Positions 59,555-64,000 of a DNA stretch of 64,000 nt are shown one piece after another. The DNA is taken from positions 1-64,000 of the forward strand of contig NZ_KZ477990.1 of the NCBI RefSeq assembly GCF_002837185.1. Reading direction: 5' to 3'. A program made the translations under genes and the position numbers. This DNA comes from Pseudomonas fluorescens. GTDB taxonomy: Bacteria; Pseudomonadota; Gammaproteobacteria; Pseudomonadales; Pseudomonadaceae. The notes beneath the pieces are model-generated. The model ran no database searches. It saw nothing but the letters and a program-made list of their open reading frames with translations, and was not told the origin of the DNA. Numbering within the stretch: the stretch's first letter is position 1; every line of letters begins with the position of its first letter.

Positions 59555-62338
59555 ATGACAGCCAACGCCCCCCAACTGCAACGCATCAATCATTTTGTCC
59601 GCAAGGTGCTGGCCGACTTCCCGGTACCCGCAGAAATCGCCGCCCAATTACTGCGCGAGCGTTTGCAAGCCTTCAGCCAGGAACAACTGGACCCGGACAA
59701 CACCTACCTGACCACCATCGATTACAACACCGACAAACCCAACTCAGGCTATACCGGGGTGGTCGTCCAATCCATGAGCCTGACCGAGGCCATGATCAAC
59801 AACGCACCACATGCCCCTGGCGGCATTCTCAACACCACCGGTTTTTCCGCCATCGCGCCGTACTTCAACATTGTCAGTGAACTGCCGCGCCTGATGGATA
59901 ACCGCATCCCGGAAATGTTCAACGAAGAGTTCATCACCTCCGGCTGGATCCCGCCCAGACGGTATGAGGCGCTGTATCGACAGAGTGAGCCGCAAGTCTA
60001 CAACCCGAGCACCCAACTGGACATCGCCCCCTCCACGCTCAGAAACATCATTGACACCAGCCAGTTCGAACAAGCCTACGACACAGCAATCACACAGTTC
60101 TGGAGCAAACACCGGGATAACTACAACACCCTGATCCGCATCGCGTTCACCCGGGCTTACCTGGAACAGTTCGAGGAGTTCACCCTTACCGCGGCAGAAC
60201 GGCTACTGGCGGCGCGAGCGGCAGGCTTGGGCGCCAACAAGGACTATAGCAATCTGACCCTTGAAGACCTGCAGGCGCCCTACCTACTCGATAAAAACCT
60301 GTCGCTGCGCCTGCTGCGCATTCATCAGGCCGAAGCCACCGACATCCTGACGATCACTGACAATCAGAGCCAGATCACCCTGCTGTATATTTCGGGAAAC
60401 TCTTCGCCCTTCCATGGCTTCAACTCCCCGGCGGATATGCGCAAGGCACTGGTGAGCGTGGCAAAAGATCCGACCCAGCGCAAAGCTCTGGTCAACCACT
60501 TTGAACCGGACGCCATCGACTCCGGCCTGATCTACAGCGGCGTCGAGGAAGCGCTGATCGGCATGGCGCTGTACCCGAAACCGGCCAACCCTGCCGGTTT
60601 TTTCAATAGCCTGTTGCACAACGGCTATTGGGACCCCGAGCAGTACATAAATAACCCGATGTACCCGGCACTGAACAGCAACCCCTTTGAATTCATGGCG
60701 AGGCAGATCAGAGCGCGCATTGCAAAAATGGCGGCAAAAACAATTGTCTCGCCCTTGGACACCTTCAAAGCCGACACCCTCGATGCCATGGAAAAAGCCT
60801 GCCTGCTGGCGATCCCCGTAGCGCTGACGATGGGGACCGCATTGCTGGCAGAGTTCTGTTTCGTAATCTCGGGTATGACCGACATGGTCATTGGTGCCGA
60901 CGACCTGTTCAAAGGCAAACCACACGCCATGGAACGCATCGTATTTGGCGTGCTCAATGCGATTCCGGCGGTAATCCACGGCATTCCCACAGGTGCCGAC
61001 AACCTTGAAAGCCTGCGCCCGACCTTAGGCAAGGCTGCACGTGATAACGAGGGCCAGATCAGTGTCACGGTTATAAACGACGCCACTGCGTCGCCCCCCA
61101 CCAAGACTCGCCCCCTGGCCACCGCCCCCTCCCCCAGTGGCTTGCAGACCATCAAGATTCAGGGCGAGGTGTTCCTGACTTACAAGACACCGAATGCCTG
61201 GGGCTCTTTTGAACTCTTTGTGACAGACCCCAAAGCCCCCCAGAGAATCCAGGCCACCGGCCTCTACGCCATCCAAAGTGCAGACCTCAACTGGCGGCGA
61301 GCGGGGTTGGCCGGCGGCGGAGCCTTTCGCAATGCCTGGCAACGGATTTACAACGCATTCGGCGGCGAGCAGCACCCGAGTTTCTTCAGCCTTTACCAGA
61401 TACCGCCGCCCCAGCGCGACACCCTCTCGAGCATGCTCACCGACATCAGCTCGTTTTCGGAGGACCTCGAACCTGTTGGCGAGGGCGCAGAGTCGATCAA
61501 GGAAACCCGGCGAGTATTCTTCGAGAAGCGCGACAAATTGCAGAAGGATTCGGCCACGTTCTTTAATGACCTGGCACTGTCGCCCATGCAGCCAGTGCTG
61601 CCCAGGCTCAGCCTGAACGCCCCTCAACAGACCATTATCGAGACATTGCTGCACGCCAGTGACGGCCTGGTTATCGGTGAAAGCCACGGGGCAGAATCGA
61701 GCAAGGCCTTTCTGATCGACAACATGCCACTGCTCGCCAGCCTCGGCGTGAAACGCATCTACTTCGAACATTTGCTGACGGATGTGCACGTTCCGTTGCT
61801 GAAGGCGTTTTACCGCTCCAAGACCGTACCAATGGCCGATGAGCTGAAAAACTACCTCAACGGGATCTACCCGCCCCTGCACAATAACTATTACTCATTC
61901 GCCAATATCGTCATCAAAGCGCGTGACGCGGGGATCAAGATCCAGCCGATAGACTGCACCGTGAGCTACATTCTTCGCGACTTGCCAGACCGGGGCGGCA
62001 CCTTGCGTCAGCGGATGATGAACTTCTATGCCACCGAAATAATCCAGTGGATCCAGACGACCAAGCGTCGTCCGGGAAAATGGGTGGCACTGGTGGGCGA
62101 CAGCCATACCAACACTTACAAGGACGTGCCCGGGCTAGCCGAACTCACCGGCAGCATCGGCTTGCGGATCGAAGATGCCGGGGCCGGCCAAAGCCTGGGG
62201 ATCCAAGCCGATTCCGGACGCACCGCCAGTCTGGGGATCGCCAGGGGCGAAGGCACGGTCAAGGCCAACCTGCTCTTGCGCGTTAACACCGCCGACTTGC
62301 AGCACTCGGTGCAAACACTTCCTGGCCCCGGCATCTAA
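59555..62338 (+). CDS. Large toxin with PMT-like membrane-targeting and Tiki/ChaN-type domain
   Basis: This 927-aa protein is probably a secreted toxin or effector of the dermonecrotic (DUF6543/PMT-like) type. The first 400 residues are helical, followed by a hydrophobic four-helix region (about 440-500, VALTMGTALLAEFCFVISG) that resembles the membrane-targeting C1 module of Pasteurella toxin. The C-terminal 230 residues hold VIGESHGAESSK, VKRIYFEHLL, GIKIQPIDC and WVALVGDSHTN, the two-Rossmann Tiki/TraB/ChaN/EreA superfamily pattern to which PMT C2 belongs. A PMT-like C3 deamidase domain is missing. ATG 59555 is preferred over 59513. Unlike the toxin at 4.6-8.8 kb it is intact. Confidence 0.78.
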   Translation: MTANAPQLQRINHFVRKVLADFPVPAEIAAQLLRERLQAFSQEQLDPDNTYLTTIDYNTDKPNSGYTGVVVQSMSLTEAMINNAPHAPGGILNTTGFSAIAPYFNIVSELPRLMDNRIPEMFNEEFITSGWIPPRRYEALYRQSEPQVYNPSTQLDIAPSTLRNIIDTSQFEQAYDTAITQFWSKHRDNYNTLIRIAFTRAYLEQFEEFTLTAAERLLAARAAGLGANKDYSNLTLEDLQAPYLLDKNLSLRLLRIHQAEATDILTITDNQSQITLLYISGNSSPFHGFNSPADMRKALVSVAKDPTQRKALVNHFEPDAIDSGLIYSGVEEALIGMALYPKPANPAGFFNSLLHNGYWDPEQYINNPMYPALNSNPFEFMARQIRARIAKMAAKTIVSPLDTFKADTLDAMEKACLLAIPVALTMGTALLAEFCFVISGMTDMVIGADDLFKGKPHAMERIVFGVLNAIPAVIHGIPTGADNLESLRPTLGKAARDNEGQISVTVINDATASPPTKTRPLATAPSPSGLQTIKIQGEVFLTYKTPNAWGSFELFVTDPKAPQRIQATGLYAIQSADLNWRRAGLAGGGAFRNAWQRIYNAFGGEQHPSFFSLYQIPPPQRDTLSSMLTDISSFSEDLEPVGEGAESIKETRRVFFEKRDKLQKDSATFFNDLALSPMQPVLPRLSLNAPQQTIIETLLHASDGLVIGESHGAESSKAFLIDNMPLLASLGVKRIYFEHLLTDVHVPLLKAFYRSKTVPMADELKNYLNGIYPPLHNNYYSFANIVIKARDAGIKIQPIDCTVSYILRDLPDRGGTLRQRMMNFYATEIIQWIQTTKRRPGKWVALVGDSHTNTYKDVPGLAELTGSIGLRIEDAGAGQSLGIQADSGRTASLGIARGEGTVKANLLLRVNTADLQHSVQTLPGPGI

Positions 62339-62364
62339 TCAGGTTGGGTGCCCGCAAACACGGC

Positions 62365-62595
62365 CAACCAAACCTGGACAGTTCATGCTCACCCAGGACA
62401 CGACCCGCACGGTATCGCACATTCACTATCGCTCGCGACGCGCGGGGAGCTGCGTAATTTCAGGATTCATCAACAGGGGGGCCACTACCTGATCAACGTG
62501 ACCGGCGGGCAGTCGACGAGACACCCTTGGAGAGCATTCAAGCATTGGTGAACGCGCTGAACACCCAGGCCGGGCAGGAGCAGGTCAGTGGCTGA
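62365..62595 (+). pseudogene. Frameshifted SH2-like remnant after the toxin
   Basis: Three reading frames in turn give fragments that line up with the motifs of an SH2 domain. In frame at 62373-62414 is PGQFMLTQDTTRT (FLVR-like; the Arg is Thr). In the toxin's own frame about 62416-62500 is AHSLSLATRGELRNFRIHQQ then GGHYLI. At about 62509-62595 is ETPLESIQALVNALNTQ (the final helix). No single frame is open across, so at least two frameshifts separate them. It may be a lost toxin module or a small neighbouring gene. The SH2 assignment is by eye and must be tested. Confidence 0.45.
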
Positions 62596-62598
62596 TGC

Positions 62599-63309
62599 TC
62601 AGGGCGCTTGATAAGTGCGGCGCTGGCGCAGCCATTCGAGGTCTTCGGGGCGGGTGACCTTGATGTTGTCCGCACGCCCTTCTACCAGCCGCGGCGCCTG
62701 GCCGGACCACTCCATGGCCGAGGCTTCGTCGGTGATCAAGGCATCGGCGACCAGGCTGTCGGCCAAGGCGCGGTGCAAGGCGCCCAGGCGAAACATCTGC
62801 GGCGTATACGCCTGCCAGATCAGGCTGCGGTCGACGGTTTCCACCACGCGGCCGTGTTTGTCGACGCGCTTGAGCGTGTCGCGAGCCGGCACCGCCAGCA
62901 GGCCACCCACTGGATCATCGGCCAATTCAGCCAGGAGTTTATCGAGATCATCACGGCTCAGGTTAGGCCGCGCCGCGTCGTGCACCAACACCCAGTCGTC
63001 ATCACTGGCGCCCAGGGCGTTGAGCTGCAGCAGCGCGTTGAGCACCGAGCCCGAGCGTTCCGAGCCGCCGTCCGCACGCTGGATACGCGGGTCAGTGGCG
63101 CACGCCAGGCTGGGCCAATAAGGATCGTCGACAGCAAGACTGACCACCAGGCCCTTGAGCGATGGGTGGTCGAGAAAACAACCGAGGCTGTGTTCGAGAA
63201 TAGTGCGTCCGCCCAGTTGCAGGTATTGCTTGGGACGGTCCGCGGCCATACGGGCACCGACGCCCGCGGCAGGAATCACGGCCCAGAAGGCCGGTAAATC
63301 AGCGTTCAT
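62599..63309 (-). CDS. ispD: 2-C-methyl-D-erythritol 4-phosphate cytidylyltransferase
   Basis: This 236-aa MEP-pathway enzyme has the CTP-binding motif IPAAGVGARMAADRPKQYL (about 13-31), DDWVLVHDAARPNLS and the C-terminal VEGRADNIKVTRPEDLEW. It overlaps ftsB by four bases, so ftsB-ispD are coupled. Confidence 0.96.
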   Translation of the reverse strand: MNADLPAFWAVIPAAGVGARMAADRPKQYLQLGGRTILEHSLGCFLDHPSLKGLVVSLAVDDPYWPSLACATDPRIQRADGGSERSGSVLNALLQLNALGASDDDWVLVHDAARPNLSRDDLDKLLAELADDPVGGLLAVPARDTLKRVDKHGRVVETVDRSLIWQAYTPQMFRLGALHRALADSLVADALITDEASAMEWSGQAPRLVEGRADNIKVTRPEDLEWLRQRRTYQAP

Positions 63310-63584
63310 TGGGCCAACTGGTAGAGGGTCTCGCCCTCCTTGACCATGCCCAACTCATGGCGAGCCCGCTCTTCGACGGTCTCCGTACCTTTTTTCAGCT
63401 CCAGCACTTCAGCATCGAGGACGCGGTTGCGCTCCAGCAGACGTTCGTTTTCGGCGTGCTGGTCGGCAATTTGCTGGGTCAGCTCTTCCACCTGCGCAAA
63501 GCTGCCATTACCGACCCATAGGCGGTACTGCAGGCCAGCCAGCAACAAGAGCAAGACGAGGAACAACCAATTGGGACTGCGCAT
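63306..63584 (-). CDS. ftsB: Cell division protein FtsB
   Basis: This 92-aa bitopic divisome protein has one N-terminal membrane helix (WLFLVLLLLLAGLQYRLWVG) and a periplasmic coiled coil (EELTQQIADQHAENERLLERNRVLDAEV) that binds FtsL and FtsQ. ATG 63584 is chosen because the membrane helix starts at once; the frame stays open 21 codons further. Confidence 0.94.
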   Translation of the reverse strand: MRSPNWLFLVLLLLLAGLQYRLWVGNGSFAQVEELTQQIADQHAENERLLERNRVLDAEVLELKKGTETVEERARHELGMVKEGETLYQLAQ

Positions 63585-63755
63585 CGAAATCCGGGTATCC
63601 AGTGAAAAAAGACAGTCATGCAAACCTTTTGCAGCAACTGATAGCACGAAGCCTGGAAAAACCAGGCTTGTGCTTGTCAGTCAGCAGATTAGCGCCGAAA
63701 TGCCCACTGTCGTGAGATTTCCGACGCAATCCGCCGACTTTTTACCATTTACTGC

Positions 63756-64000
<245 letters not shown>

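Overview
The window is chromosomal DNA from a fluorescent Pseudomonas, most likely the P. fluorescens group. The evidence is the set of core genes (rpoS-nlpD-pcm-surE-truD-ispF, ispD-ftsB-eno, nhaA, pdxH, dinG, braC-livHMGF), high GC content, and repeated copies of the roughly 25-bp REP palindrome (GTGGGAGGGG.CTTGCCCC type), several of them paired as REPINs. No rRNA, tRNA, insertion sequence, prophage or CRISPR array was seen.

Layout. 0-9.4 kb: an MFS transporter, a YkgJ-type cysteine-cluster protein, an MHYT-GGDEF-EAL c-di-GMP enzyme, a very large dermonecrotic-toxin-like (DUF6543-type) gene split by an in-frame TAA, and a DUF2288 protein. 9.6-14.7 kb: a complete branched-chain amino-acid ABC importer. 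14.9-17.4 kb: a four-gene bufferin (copper-binding RiPP) operon. 17.4-24 kb: a LysR regulator divergent from a short SDR, a lipoprotein, a COG2509 flavoprotein, a cysteine-synthase-like enzyme and nhaA. 24.07-24.68 kb: a compact locus with a 32-codon ORF, a structured leader and a divergent small RNA whose 5' end is antisense to that leader. I read this as a candidate new type I toxin-antitoxin system. 24.8-34.6 kb: a SlyB-like lipoprotein, pdxH, an unusual OmpA-family lipoprotein, a serine hydrolase, an agarase-like glycoside hydrolase, dinG, a CopD-like membrane protein and a collagen-like protein. 34.8-39.1 kb: a YchJ/SEC-C gene cluster and a penicillin-acylase-family enzyme. 39.3-49.6 kb: the ligase-associated DNA repair cassette (exonuclease, ATP-dependent ligase, Lhr helicase, PdeM), split by a five-gene basic-amino-acid ABC operon with a good sigma-54 promoter candidate. 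49.6-58.5 kb: dcd, a cold-shock protein, the rpoS-nlpD-pcm-surE-truD-ispF block and the glutathione-dependent formaldehyde detoxification pair fghA-adhC. 58.6-64 kb: a LysR regulator, a second large toxin with a PMT C2/Tiki-like domain followed by a frameshifted SH2-like remnant, then ispD-ftsB-eno (eno is cut by the window end).

The gene groups act as units. braC-livHMGF imports Leu/Ile/Val. The buf operon makes and modifies a secreted copper-binding peptide. The five-gene operon at 42.2-46.4 kb imports basic amino acids and carries an AstE/AspA-type hydrolase. adhC and fghA oxidise formaldehyde to formate through glutathione. nlpD-rpoS couples an envelope division factor to the stationary-phase sigma factor. 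All functional calls come from reading the sequence; no database search was run.
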